From contig NZ_RCSU01000008.1 of NCBI RefSeq assembly GCF_003991355.1, positions 124,001-188,000 of the forward strand: a stretch of 64,000 nt of DNA, read 5' to 3'. How positions within the stretch are numbered: position 1 is the stretch's first letter; every line of letters starts with the position of its first letter. The position numbers were made by a program, and so were the translations under genes. The notes under the pieces were generated by a model that was not told the DNA's origin, did no database searches, and saw only the letters and a program-made list of their open reading frames with translations. The stretch comes from Pseudoflavitalea rhizosphaerae (GTDB lineage: Bacteria > Bacteroidota > Bacteroidia > Chitinophagales > Chitinophagaceae). Positions 1-8,458 of the stretch are shown here, piece after piece.

Positions 1-524
1 AAATGGAAAATAGCTTTTTTGATCCTGTTCCTTTCGGGGTCGATTGTGAAGTTGGTAGCGCCACTCAGATCGGCTTTTTCAAGATTGGTGTTGTTGAAGC
101 TGGCATTCAACAGATCGCATGCCAGGAATTTCGATTCTGTCAGGTCAGCATCGGTAAGATCTATCTCGTGCAACTGGCAATGCTCGAAGAAAGTCTTTTT
201 GATCTTCAAGCCATAGAAGGAAGAGTGGTTGAGCATGGAATGATGGAAGGAAAAGGCCAGCCCAAATTCACTGCATTGTTCAAAATGTAGTCCCAACATT
301 TTACACTCTTTGAATTTGACGCCCTGGAAGCCCGTCTTTATTAATTTAGCGAGGCTCAGGTTACAACCTGTAAAATCGCAATCGATGAAAAGTACCCCGG
401 AGAGATCGGTTTCCGAGAAATCACAGTTCCTGAAGCTGCAGGCTTCGTATTCTCCCTTGCTCAAAGGCGTTTCCCGGTAGTTGATCTTCTCGAAGGTCTC
501 GTCTTCAAAGTAGCGTTTTTCCAT
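1..524 (-). CDS. Pentapeptide-repeat protein (3' end outside window)
   Basis: The reverse strand is open from an ATG at 524 down to the window edge, giving 174 codons with no stop, so the C-terminus is missing. The translation shows the A(D/N)LXX-type five-residue periodicity of pentapeptide proteins (stretches such as CDFSETDLSGVLF, CNLSLAKL, CDLLNASFNNTNLEKADLSGA), which fold as a right-handed quadrilateral beta-helix. Several members (Qnr/McbG type) mimic DNA and protect gyrase, but most have no known role and nothing here identifies a partner. It is divergent from the metalloprotease gene at 728. Family call is firm; function unknown. Confidence 0.85.
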   Translation of the reverse strand, partial: MEKRYFEDETFEKINYRETPLSKGEYEACSFRNCDFSETDLSGVLFIDCDFTGCNLSLAKLIKTGFQGVKFKECKMLGLHFEQCSEFGLAFSFHHSMLNHSSFYGLKIKKTFFEHCQLHEIDLTDADLTESKFLACDLLNASFNNTNLEKADLSGATNFTIDPERNRIKKAIFH

Positions 525-727
525 CCGGCAAATTTGAAGCAGAATTCTTATTGTTGATGAAATATTTTTTTGGTCCGCTACAATCGAAATGGCATCCGCC
601 TCCGGGAGGTATGTATAAAATCAATGCGTACTGATACTTTTTGTCTTAAATCAACGTTGTAAGGGAGTGATAAAGATGGTTTTGATACAGCAGACAGGAA
701 AACCCTCAATACCCGATCTATCCCTTT

Positions 728-2848
728 ATGAGAACCCGAACCCAGCCCTATTCGTCATTGCTTTGTACTTTTCTGATTCTCTTTTTCCATTTTATTGTTC
801 AGGCCCAGCCGAAATGCGGATTTGACCAGGTGCACCAGCGGCTTCTGCATCAATCCCCGGACTATAAACAGCAAACCTCTCAAAACGATCAGCGGATCCG
901 TCAGTGGCTGCAGGAAAAGCAGGCTGCCGGAAGAGTTGCGCCGGATGGCCGGGTGGCCAATGGTTCAGAAACCATTTATGAAATCCCTGTTGTGATTCAT
1001 GTAATGCACACAGGAGGTTTGGTTGGTACGCAGTATAATCCTGATAATGCACAACTGACGGGAATGATCGATTACCTGAACCAGTCGTTCCAGGCCACCT
1101 GGGCTGCTTATTCAGACCCGTCCGCGGGAGGAACAAGAGTTCCCTTCCGTTTTGTGCTGGCGCAACGCGCGCCGGATTGTACGCCCACCACGGGTATTGT
1201 GCGGGTAGATGCCAGCTCCGTTCCAGATTATGCGAGTTATGGTATACGTGTACAATCAACTACCGGCGCTATCGAGCAGGACCTGAAAGCTATGAGCATC
1301 TGGCCTTCCAATCAATATTACAATATCTGGATCGTGAACAGGATTGAGGGAAAAGATGGTTATGCAGGAACTGTGGGACCTTTCATTGCCGGATATGCGT
1401 ATTTCCCGGGAGCACATGCAAACCGCGATGGGACTGTAATGCTGGCTTCGCAGGCTATGGCAGGGCAATCAACGCTCCCGCATGAAATGGGGCATGCATT
1501 CAATCTCTACCATACCTTTCAGGGAGCAAACGGCACCAATTGCCCTACCAATGGGGATTGCAGCCAGGAAGGCGACTTGGTTTGCGATACAGATCCTACC
1601 AATGAAGAAGCTTTCTTTGCATGTCCTTCAGCGGTTGCGGTAAACCCCTGTACCGGCACTACATGGAACGGACAACAATTCAATTTCATGCATTACACTT
1701 CCTGCGCCGACCAGCGGTTTACACCAGGTCAACGAGACAGGATGATCGCTTCTGTAAATACCGTTCGTGTTGGACTGCTTACGTCTGCAGCACTCACGCC
1801 TGCGCCTGCATTAATGGTAAGACCAGCTACCTGTGAGCCAACCTCCATTACTTTCTCCGAGAATCCCTATGATATGGGGCCGGTAAGGATCCAGTTCAAT
1901 ACATTGGACGATTCCTCGCTTTCGTATTCCGGTGATTTTCGCTTCTATCAGGACAATACCTGTAACCTGGGCACTGCAGTGCTGGAGGGACAATCCTATG
2001 ATCTGCGCCTTAGCACCAGGACCAATATGCAGGTGGCGAAAGCCTGGATAGACTTCAATGATAACGGCAGTTTTGAAGTGGGCGAGCAAATAATGGAATC
2101 CTATACACCCGGTTCGGGGTTGACTAATAACATGTATACACATACGCAGCCGGTAACCATTCCATCAGGCGCAGTATTGAACAGGCCGCTTCGAATGAGG
2201 GTGCTGGCTGATTTCATCAACAATCACCCTATCCTTTCCTGTGACGGGCAGATGTATGGACAAACAGAGGATTATAGTCTGACGATACTGCCTGCAGGTG
2301 TGTTGCCTGTAAGGATTTTCGACGAACGCATAGCGATGGAAAATGGATCGGTACAGTTCTCTTTCAAAGCCGGTGATGAAGCTAACGTGAAGCATTATAC
2401 GCTACAAAGGGCATCCAGCGCCGGAAATTTATTTACGAACGTAAGGGAGACCAGTCCCGCTGCCTCACGGGAATCTGCAAACGAATACACCTTAACCGAT
2501 GATCTTCCCGGCGATGCCGTCTGGTACAGGATAGTGGCCACACAGCATGATGGAAGCCAATACTTCTCCCGGATCCTCGGCAGGCCAGCAGGAAACGTTC
2601 AAAACAAAGAGGAGCCCCGGATCTTCCCCAATCCTTCCAGGGGCGATTTCAATGTGGCATTGCCGCTCCCACCCGGTTTGCCGGTCCGGCTGGAACTTAC
2701 AGATACACAGGGACGCAGTGTATGGACCGGCAGTCGCTCAACGGAAACAAGTATCACCATCAAAAGCGGCCTTCCGGCAGGAATGTATTACCTGACCATC
2801 GTGGCAGGACAAGCGCGCTGGAATAAAAAGATCATCATTACCCAATAA
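728..2848 (+). CDS. Secreted M43-type zinc metalloprotease with GEVED and T9SS sorting domains
   Basis: A 706-residue exported protease. It starts with a signal peptide (hydrophobic LLCTFLILFFHFIVQAQ). The catalytic zinc motif HEMGHAFNLYH lies at residues 252-262 (His252, Glu253, His256, His262), followed by a Met-turn-like segment FNFMHYTSC, as in the pappalysin/cytophagalysin (M43) family; the usual Gly of HEXXHXXGXXH is Asn here. After it comes a GEVED-type beta domain (KAWIDFNDNGSFEVGEQI ... GQTEDYSL), then a C-terminal T9SS type A domain (PNPSRGDFNV ... GMYYLTI). It is therefore probably exported by T9SS and released or attached at the cell surface. A hairpin follows the stop. Confidence 0.9.
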   Translation: MRTRTQPYSSLLCTFLILFFHFIVQAQPKCGFDQVHQRLLHQSPDYKQQTSQNDQRIRQWLQEKQAAGRVAPDGRVANGSETIYEIPVVIHVMHTGGLVGTQYNPDNAQLTGMIDYLNQSFQATWAAYSDPSAGGTRVPFRFVLAQRAPDCTPTTGIVRVDASSVPDYASYGIRVQSTTGAIEQDLKAMSIWPSNQYYNIWIVNRIEGKDGYAGTVGPFIAGYAYFPGAHANRDGTVMLASQAMAGQSTLPHEMGHAFNLYHTFQGANGTNCPTNGDCSQEGDLVCDTDPTNEEAFFACPSAVAVNPCTGTTWNGQQFNFMHYTSCADQRFTPGQRDRMIASVNTVRVGLLTSAALTPAPALMVRPATCEPTSITFSENPYDMGPVRIQFNTLDDSSLSYSGDFRFYQDNTCNLGTAVLEGQSYDLRLSTRTNMQVAKAWIDFNDNGSFEVGEQIMESYTPGSGLTNNMYTHTQPVTIPSGAVLNRPLRMRVLADFINNHPILSCDGQMYGQTEDYSLTILPAGVLPVRIFDERIAMENGSVQFSFKAGDEANVKHYTLQRASSAGNLFTNVRETSPAASRESANEYTLTDDLPGDAVWYRIVATQHDGSQYFSRILGRPAGNVQNKEEPRIFPNPSRGDFNVALPLPPGLPVRLELTDTQGRSVWTGSRSTETSITIKSGLPAGMYYLTIVAGQARWNKKIIITQ

Positions 2849-2867
2849 CTGAACCGCCAATAATTAA

Positions 2868-2895
2868 AGCCCGGCATGATTGAACCTGCCGGGCT
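2868..2895 (+). terminator. Hairpin terminator after the M43 protease gene
   Basis: A perfect 9-bp stem AGCCCGGCA / TGCCGGGCT with a 10-base loop begins 19 bases after the stop codon. The T-tract after it is short (ATTTG), so termination may be weak. Confidence 0.6.
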
Positions 2896-2996
2896 ATTTG
2901 TGGCATGCCTGCGCCAGTTTACACCAGCAACAATGCCTTTTTTGTTACTACAGCAACTGGCATAACAATTGAACCCCAACTCTCAAATCAGGAGTA

Positions 2997-3229
2997 ATGA
3001 CGCAGGAAAAATCATCTATTGAAAGCCGCATCAGGGAATTCTTTACTGCCTACGAAAAGCGCTATGCAGACGCTCTTGCCGGTAGTATCGATGTTGAAGC
3101 TACCGCGGCTGCATTTGCCGCTGAATTCATAGAAGCCAATCCGTTCGGCGTGCATACAGGCAAGAACGATGAAGAACTCAGGAAAGTAATTCCGAAGGCG
3201 TGATGAAAGAACATGGCCTGATCGACTGA
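2997..3229 (+). pseudogene. Internally deleted NTF2/SnoaL-like gene remnant
   Basis: The first 68 codons (MTQEKSSIESRIREFFTAYEKR...) read like the N-terminal helix and cap of an NTF2/SnoaL-like protein, which is normally 120-150 residues. The frame stops at 3201-3203 after GKNDEELRKVIPKA. In another frame, overlapping that stop, the bases 3203-3229 encode KEHGLID followed by a stop, which resembles the usual C-terminus of such proteins. The simplest reading is loss of the middle of the gene with a frame change. This rests on my memory of the family; the alternative is a genuine 68-residue protein. Confidence 0.5.
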
Positions 3230-3291
3230 GCAGGAACTGTTCTGTTTTCTATAATTTTAGAAAGAGAAATAAATATTAATTTCAGTCTCTT

Positions 3292-3741
3292 ATGATACAT
3301 CTCCTAAGGACCGATTCCTCACATCCTGATTTCATAAGGCTCATCCGGTTATTGGATGAGGACCTGGCCAGAAGGGATGGGAAAGACACTGCATTTTATT
3401 CCCAATACAATAAGATCGCGGCTATCAAACATGCCATCGTGGCTTATTACAATGAAGAGCCAGTAGCCAGCGGAGCTATCAAGGAGTATCGGCCGGGTGT
3501 GATGGAAGTAAAAAGAATGTACACCATTCCTGATCTGCGTGGCAAGGGGCTTGCATCGAAAGTGCTGGCAGAACTGGAACAATGGGCAACTGAGCTCGGC
3601 TATACGAAACTGATACTCGAAACAGGCAAACGCAACCCTGAGGCATTGAGCTTATACCAGGCCAAAGGTTACCTGGTAACGCCAAACTATGAGCCTTATG
3701 TGAGCGTAGATAATAGTGTTTGTTTCGAAAAACTCCTGTAA
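3292..3741 (+). CDS. GNAT family N-acetyltransferase
   Basis: A 149-residue single-domain GNAT. The acetyl-CoA pyrophosphate-binding motif A is visible as VKRMYTIPDLRGKGLASKVL (RGKGLA corresponds to the Q/RxxGxG/A loop), followed by the helix ELEQWATELG, the motif B strand LILETG and the C-terminal SLYQAKGY that closes over CoA. It would acetylate an amine on a small molecule or protein; the substrate cannot be read from sequence. It lies 57 bases upstream of a MarR gene in the same direction. The MarR gene has its own promoter, so cotranscription is uncertain. Confidence 0.9.
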   Translation: MIHLLRTDSSHPDFIRLIRLLDEDLARRDGKDTAFYSQYNKIAAIKHAIVAYYNEEPVASGAIKEYRPGVMEVKRMYTIPDLRGKGLASKVLAELEQWATELGYTKLILETGKRNPEALSLYQAKGYLVTPNYEPYVSVDNSVCFEKLL

Positions 3742-3756
3742 CGCAACTGATTCAGG

Positions 3757-3788
3757 TTTGCGGAAATGTAGTTAGCTACGTATATTTG
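3757..3788 (+). promoter_or_regulatory. Promoter of the MarR gene with embedded palindromic operator
   Basis: A -33 element TTTG (3757-3760) is separated by exactly 20 bases from the -7 element TATATTTG (3781-3788), matching the Bacteroidota consensus TTTG-N19/20-TAnnTTTG. Inside the spacer lies GTAGTTAGCTAC (3768-3779), a near-perfect dyad (GTAG/CTAC arms). Repressor bound there would block the polymerase, so autoregulation by the MarR protein is likely. Transcription should begin only a few bases before the ATG at 3799. Confidence 0.75.
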
Positions 3789-3798
3789 GCAAAACCGG

Positions 3799-4302
3799 AT
3801 GCAAATGAATATCATCGATAATGCAGGTGTGCTGGCTATATCAACGCGACTACAAAGGCTGGCTGAGCAGCTCCGGAAAGACGGGTTGCTGATCTACAAA
3901 GACCATGGCATCGATTTCGAACCGAAATGGTTCCCGGTTATCTATGTACTGCACAACAAGGGCATACTGAGCGTTGTGGAAATTGCAACAGAGATCGGTT
4001 ATACCCATCCCAGCACTATCACCCTGCTGAAGGAACTGGAAAAACAAAAAATGATCCGGTCCGGGAAAGATAAAACAGATGAGCGGAAGCGGCTGATCCA
4101 GCTCACCGAAAAGGGAAAAGAGCTGGTCAGTAAAATGGGGCCTGTATGGAGCCTTATGGTCAAAACCATTACAGAGATCACCAACACAAAGAATAATCTG
4201 ATGCGTGCATTGGATGAAGTGGAAGCAGCATTAAGAAAAAAAGGATTTGCTGACAGGGCCCTGGAAGAAAAAGCCTCTGTCACAAAAAAGAAAAAAGCCT
4301 GA
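3799..4302 (+). CDS. MarR family transcriptional regulator
   Basis: A 167-residue winged-helix regulator. The N-terminal helices (AISTRLQRLAEQLRKDGLLIY) are dimerisation-type; the helix-turn-helix is LSVVEIATEIGYTHPSTITLLKELEKQKMI; the wing follows as KDKTDERKRLIQLTEKGKEL, with the DxRxxR/K pattern typical of MarR. The C-terminus is lysine-rich (VTKKKKA). Its promoter and that of the convergent GNAT gene at 4361-4861 contain the same palindrome, so it probably represses itself and that GNAT. The ATG at 3805 is an alternative start two codons in; the predicted transcript start lies so close that the leader is nearly absent. Confidence 0.9.
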   Translation: MQMNIIDNAGVLAISTRLQRLAEQLRKDGLLIYKDHGIDFEPKWFPVIYVLHNKGILSVVEIATEIGYTHPSTITLLKELEKQKMIRSGKDKTDERKRLIQLTEKGKELVSKMGPVWSLMVKTITEITNTKNNLMRALDEVEAALRKKGFADRALEEKASVTKKKKA

Positions 4303-4360
4303 AGGAGCTGTGATGTTGATCTCCACACGCCTTTCAGACTTGTCTGACAAATTCAGGGTT

Positions 4361-4861
4361 TTAATTTTCTACACAACTGAACTGGTAAAAGATCGTGTCC
4401 ACCGCCATTCTAGGAAAATAAGATGGCAGATCGCTTGCGTCCACCCTTGTAAATCCGTTCTTTTCATAAAATCTCTGGGCAGCTTTCAGCGCATCTACCG
4501 TACCAAGATAGATATGGTGAATACGTTTGTCTGCACAGTAAGCAAATAATGTGTCGAGCAAAGATTGCGCGATGCCGTTTTCCTTTCCCCTGTATTCTTT
4601 CTTTACGAACATTTTTCGGATAGCGCCGCTGTGATGACCGATATTCAGCAATGCGATGGTGCCCACCAGTTCGCCGTGGTGGAATGCCCCCCAGAAAGCT
4701 CCGCCATCCTTGTAATAGAATTCATCGATATTCAGCAGGTCTGGTTGTGCCTCCAGGGTAACGGGTACATTGAATTCGATCTGCTGGATAGGCAAAATCA
4801 GGCCCACAGCCTGTTTGCCGTGCTGGTTGTGGATTTGTTCAATAGTGAATTTCGTCTGCAT
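4361..4861 (-). CDS. GNAT family N-acetyltransferase
   Basis: A 166-residue GNAT. Motif A is IRKMFVKKEYRGKENGIAQSLL, where a Glu-Asn insertion widens the usual RGKGIA loop, followed by IHHIYLGTVDALKAAQRFYEKNGF, the strand and helix that bind CoA. Substrate unknown. It converges on the MarR gene with a 58-base gap. Its own upstream region has the same palindrome plus -7 arrangement as that MarR gene, so control by the MarR protein is likely. Confidence 0.88.
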   Translation of the reverse strand: MQTKFTIEQIHNQHGKQAVGLILPIQQIEFNVPVTLEAQPDLLNIDEFYYKDGGAFWGAFHHGELVGTIALLNIGHHSGAIRKMFVKKEYRGKENGIAQSLLDTLFAYCADKRIHHIYLGTVDALKAAQRFYEKNGFTRVDASDLPSYFPRMAVDTIFYQFSCVEN

Positions 4862-4883
4862 GACCTGTTTTCTAATTTATGTC

Positions 4884-4904
4884 CAAAGATACGTAGTTAA
4901 CTAC
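4884..4904 (-). promoter_or_regulatory. Promoter/operator of the GNAT gene, same site as the MarR promoter
   Basis: On the minus strand the perfect 12-bp palindrome GTAGTTAACTAC (4893-4904) is followed immediately by the -7 element TATCTTTG (4884-4891). Palindrome, spacing and -7 box match the MarR promoter at 3768-3788 except for two positions. A TTTTC run near 4914-4918 may serve as the -33 region. Confidence 0.7.
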
Positions 4905-4946
4905 ATAAAATATGAAAATTATGATGGCCGGCACGTGGAGCAGGCA

Positions 4947-7223
4947 CTATGGATTGAGAATGTCCAGCACCAGGTCAGTGAGCTCGAACCGGGGAAAATC
5001 CCCGTGGTTGCTGAGCATCACCAACAGGTGTTGCTGGTCTGGTTGCCTTACAAACATGGAGTAGTAACCGAAATCGGTTCCGGGATGGTAAATGATCCTG
5101 TGTTCTTTCGATTGACTGAAAAGGAGCCGGTCAATCATCCATCCATAACCGTAACCAGCATCCCAGTCGTCATAATCTGAATATTCCTGAAAGCTTTCCT
5201 GTATCTTTTTTTGTGACAGTAGTTTGTTGCCGTACAAGGCTTCGTCCCATTTTTCAAGGTCGCCGGTGGTTGTCCAGATCCCTCCTGCTCCAACGGTATT
5301 GGAAACCGGGTAAGCGGGCTCGATCTCATCCAGCCAGTATCCTTTTGAATTCAGCGGCGCATTGCTGAAGCCGGAGGAGTTCATGTGCAGCGGCGCGAAG
5401 ATCTTTTCCTGCAAACAGGCGGCAAATGATTGGCCTGTTGCTTTTTCAATGATGCCGGACAGGATCACATAACCTGAATTGCTATAGCGGAATCCTGTGC
5501 CAGTTCTGAATTCCAGGGGATCGCTGCAGAAATTCCTGATGATGTATTCTGTGTTGAGCGGACGGCTCAGCAACTCTGCCAGGTATTCGTCCTTTACTGT
5601 GTAATTGGGAATGCCGGAAGTATGAGTAAGCAATTGTTCTATGCTCACGCTGCCATGAACATGAGCCGGAAAGAATTTACCGATACTGTCCTGCAGGCTG
5701 AGTTCCCCCTCCTGCTCCAGCTGCCTGATCATCATACTGGTAAAGGTTTTGGTGAGGGAGCCGATCCTGAACCGCGTTGAATCCGCATTGGGCCATTGCT
5801 TCCCTTCATCAGCCAGGCCATAGCCTTTTTGAAAGATCACAGCGCCTTTTTGCTTCACCAGTACCGATCCGGAAAAAGCGCCCTGTGTATGGAAGAAGCT
5901 GAACAAAGAATCCAGCTTCACAACCGGTGATGATGGTAATTTCGACAGAAATTTTTTGGCCTTCTTCTTCAGAACGAATGTTTGATTGTTCTGTTGGATC
6001 TGTTTGGCTATTTCATTTGTATTGAAGTCAGGAAGAATGGTATTGTAGTTCAGCCAGAATGTATCGTTATAACTGTTTGGCTGGAATTCTATGAATTTGT
6101 TGTTGCCGAGTTTTTCCCCGGCTGTAAAATCACCCGCATGCAAAGTGTCTGCGGCTGTAACGAGGTAGTCTACACGAATATCTGCATCGAAGTTGATCCG
6201 TTTGCCGTTGCGGTTGCTTTTGAAGTGAAGGATATGATCGTTACGCACATCAGACAAGATCCATTTGCCGCCGTATTTTTTGTACCTGATGAGGTGCGTT
6301 TCCTTTTTTACATCGATCTGCAGACCGAGTATCTTCAGCAGCGCGCGGGTGGCGCCATTGCCATATTGCGCCCGGTCGATGCCTTTGGGGCTGCGCTGGA
6401 ATTCGAATGCGATAAATGCAAGGGAGCCTGCGTCCAGCCATAGTTTTCCTTTGAGCAGGGATTGTTTGAGCTCATCTTTCTGATCGAATGTGATCAGGCA
6501 GGCATCGATGCCATTGTAATTGGTAATCCCTTTGAATTTGAAATCGTGTTGTTTCAATCCTTCCCTGCTCAGCAGGTCTGATGATTCCAGCTCTTTCACA
6601 ATATCGTAGGTGTAAAGACTGGCTGGCGTGAGGCCGAGGTCCAGTCCATGTGAAGCCTGCTCGTCCTGGATGGAACGCATTTTTGTCAACCTGAAACGGC
6701 TTTTCTTTCCGGAAGTATAATCAGGATTGTAAATATCGAATACAGCTTCGGAGAGCATGATATGTTGCTGTCCTTTTCTGGTATCCACGCGATAGAATCC
6801 GTTGAGCACATGCGGCTGGTTGTAGTAATTCTGTGGAATGCGCGCAATGGCATTGCGGATCAGTTGCAGCGGGTCCGGTGGTGTTACCACAACTTCCTCC
6901 AATTGCGAGGCCTGTAGTTTGAGTGTGATGCGCAGCGCTGATGCAGGTTTGAAGGCGTTGAGCAAAACCAGCTGCGGCTCGTAGCCAAGCATGGTCACAA
7001 GGATATGATCATCTTTCGGAACAGCGGGAATATAGAGCGCAAAACGGCCGGATTGATTGGTGATGGTGCCCAGTCCGTCTTTTACCAGTGATATGCTTGC
7101 ATAGGGAACAGGTTGGCCATCTTCTGCAAATACTGCTCCCTGGATTAATAGCTTATTGTCCTGGGCAAAAATGTAATTGAAGAAAAGTAGAAAAAAAGAT
7201 AAAGCGCTGGCTCTGGCGGACAT
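4947..7223 (-). CDS. Exported serine hydrolase (class C beta-lactamase family) with N-terminal carboxypeptidase-like regulatory domain
   Basis: A 758-residue protein in three parts: signal peptide (residues 1-20, FFLLFFNYIFAQ); a CarboxypepD_reg-like beta-sandwich (about 26-112, ending in EEVVVTPPD as in TonB-dependent receptor plugs) plus a DUF-type beta region to about 400; and a C-terminal penicillin-binding-protein/AmpC-fold hydrolase (about 435-758). Catalytic motifs are S489-L-T-K492 and Y580-S-N582; HPGTDFGYYS near the end corresponds to the KTG/HxG box. Such proteins are peptidases or esterases acting on peptidoglycan fragments or other periplasmic substrates. True beta-lactam resistance is not implied. 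The fusion is unusual outside Bacteroidota. Confidence 0.85.
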   Translation of the reverse strand: MSARASALSFFLLFFNYIFAQDNKLLIQGAVFAEDGQPVPYASISLVKDGLGTITNQSGRFALYIPAVPKDDHILVTMLGYEPQLVLLNAFKPASALRITLKLQASQLEEVVVTPPDPLQLIRNAIARIPQNYYNQPHVLNGFYRVDTRKGQQHIMLSEAVFDIYNPDYTSGKKSRFRLTKMRSIQDEQASHGLDLGLTPASLYTYDIVKELESSDLLSREGLKQHDFKFKGITNYNGIDACLITFDQKDELKQSLLKGKLWLDAGSLAFIAFEFQRSPKGIDRAQYGNGATRALLKILGLQIDVKKETHLIRYKKYGGKWILSDVRNDHILHFKSNRNGKRINFDADIRVDYLVTAADTLHAGDFTAGEKLGNNKFIEFQPNSYNDTFWLNYNTILPDFNTNEIAKQIQQNNQTFVLKKKAKKFLSKLPSSPVVKLDSLFSFFHTQGAFSGSVLVKQKGAVIFQKGYGLADEGKQWPNADSTRFRIGSLTKTFTSMMIRQLEQEGELSLQDSIGKFFPAHVHGSVSIEQLLTHTSGIPNYTVKDEYLAELLSRPLNTEYIIRNFCSDPLEFRTGTGFRYSNSGYVILSGIIEKATGQSFAACLQEKIFAPLHMNSSGFSNAPLNSKGYWLDEIEPAYPVSNTVGAGGIWTTTGDLEKWDEALYGNKLLSQKKIQESFQEYSDYDDWDAGYGYGWMIDRLLFSQSKEHRIIYHPGTDFGYYSMFVRQPDQQHLLVMLSNHGDFPRFELTDLVLDILNP

Positions 7224-7276
7224 TCTTTTTACTAAATATAAAGGCTGAAGTTCAAAGCTTTTGTTAAACAGCGTGC

Positions 7277-7314
7277 AGCCAGGTAAACAGGGTGGAGCCA
7301 GGTAAACAGGGTGT
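7277..7314. repeat. 19-bp tandem duplication
   Basis: The unit AGCCAGGTAAACAGGGTG plus one base occurs twice head to tail (7277-7295 and 7296-7314), directly next to the first REPIN-like element. Confidence 0.8.
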
Positions 7315-7316
7315 GA

Positions 7317-7420
7317 CAGTCGCTCGCCTCTGGCGAGTGACTTTTATTTAGTCGCCTCCGGCGACGCGGTGTTCGCCGGAGGCGAACAAATAGAACTCAC
7401 TCGCCAGAGGCGAGCGAGTG
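7317..7420. repeat. REPIN-like nested inverted repeat, copy 1
   Basis: Outer arms CAGTCGCTCGCCTCTGGCGA... and its near-complement ...TCGCCAGAGGCGAGCGAGTG enclose two inner GCCTCCGGCGA-type hairpins. Each outer arm is itself an imperfect hairpin (CTCGCC/GGCGAG). It lies between the 3' end of the dipeptide epimerase gene and the 5' end of the serine hydrolase gene. Confidence 0.85.
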
Positions 7421-7433
7421 GGCACTGCGTAAA

Positions 7434-8444
7434 TTATTTCAGCTTAATGCCGAGGCCAAACTCCTCTGAAACAGAAATGCGACCTGTATTGTATGTTAAG
7501 CCGGTTGCAATGTCTTCAGATAAGAGCAATGGCCCGTCAGCATCCATATAATCAAGCATGGGACTGAGGTGTGCGATAGCCGCACTGCCGATGGTACTTT
7601 CGTTCATGCTTCCCACCATTACTTTCATATCAAGTGATCTCGCTTTGCTGATCATTCGCAATGCAGGTGTGATACCACTGCATTTGGTGAGTTTGATGTT
7701 GATGCCATGGAAGTGGCCGGAACATCTTTCCACATCCTGTTCTACCACACAGGCTTCATCTGCGATGAGGGGAACATTGCTGGCGGCGAATAATTTCTTC
7801 ATTCCCTCCCAATTATCTTTTGCCAGCGGCTGCTCGATCATTTCCACGCCGAGGTCTGCAAGTACGGGAATCTTTTCCAACGCTTCTTCGGTTGTCCAAC
7901 CTGCATTGGCGTCTACGCGGAAAATAGCTTCTGTGTGTTTACGCAGTTCTTTGACGATGGCAATATCTTCGGGAGTGCCGAGTTTGATCTTGTAGACTGG
8001 CCAGGGCTTTTCTTTCATCTTCTCCACCATCTTGTCGATGGTATCTATGCCGACAGTGTAATCAGTGAGCGGCGCATTGGCCATATCGAGGTCCCAGAGT
8101 TTGTAAAGTGGTTGCTGCCTGATCTTTCCGTAGATATCCCAGGCGGCAATATCGAGTGCACAAACCAGGAAATTATTCCGTGGATACAAATGATGCAGGT
8201 AATGCCAGTAACGGTCCGGCTCCATGAATGCAAACTGTTCAACGAACTTTTTCTTCCTTTCCAGGTCTTCGATCATTTTCTCAACCGTGATATCGTAATA
8301 AGTGATGGCCGGTGCTTCACCCAGACCGGTAATACCACGATGGTCCAGTGTTACGATCAGGGAAGGCTGATGTGTTTTTGTACCTTTCGAAATTGTAAAA
8401 GGATAACGGAACGGAAGGTTCTGCGATTGATAAGTTACTTTCAT
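7434..8444 (-). CDS. Dipeptide epimerase (L-Ala-D/L-Glu epimerase type, enolase superfamily)
   Basis: A 336-residue enolase-superfamily enzyme of the muconate-lactonizing/dipeptide-epimerase subgroup. Visible catalytic elements are the KxK motif K152-I-K154, metal ligands D178, E204 and D229 (in RVDAN, EQP and DEA), the opposite-face lysine in IKLTKCSG (K251/K254), and the D301-A-D303 motif that binds the dipeptide amino group. The family interconverts L-Ala-D-Glu and L-Ala-L-Glu, recycling murein peptides, although some Bacteroidota members prefer other dipeptides. It starts 14 bases after the malQ stop, so it is probably cotranscribed with malQ. A REPIN-like repeat follows. Confidence 0.88.
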   Translation of the reverse strand: MKVTYQSQNLPFRYPFTISKGTKTHQPSLIVTLDHRGITGLGEAPAITYYDITVEKMIEDLERKKKFVEQFAFMEPDRYWHYLHHLYPRNNFLVCALDIAAWDIYGKIRQQPLYKLWDLDMANAPLTDYTVGIDTIDKMVEKMKEKPWPVYKIKLGTPEDIAIVKELRKHTEAIFRVDANAGWTTEEALEKIPVLADLGVEMIEQPLAKDNWEGMKKLFAASNVPLIADEACVVEQDVERCSGHFHGINIKLTKCSGITPALRMISKARSLDMKVMVGSMNESTIGSAAIAHLSPMLDYMDADGPLLLSEDIATGLTYNTGRISVSEEFGLGIKLK

Positions 8445-8458
8445 GATTATTATTGGTA

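Noticed and set aside
7317-7420. REPIN-like repeats as a CRISPR array
   Set aside because: Single nested inverted repeats at distant loci, not regularly spaced direct repeats; no cas genes.
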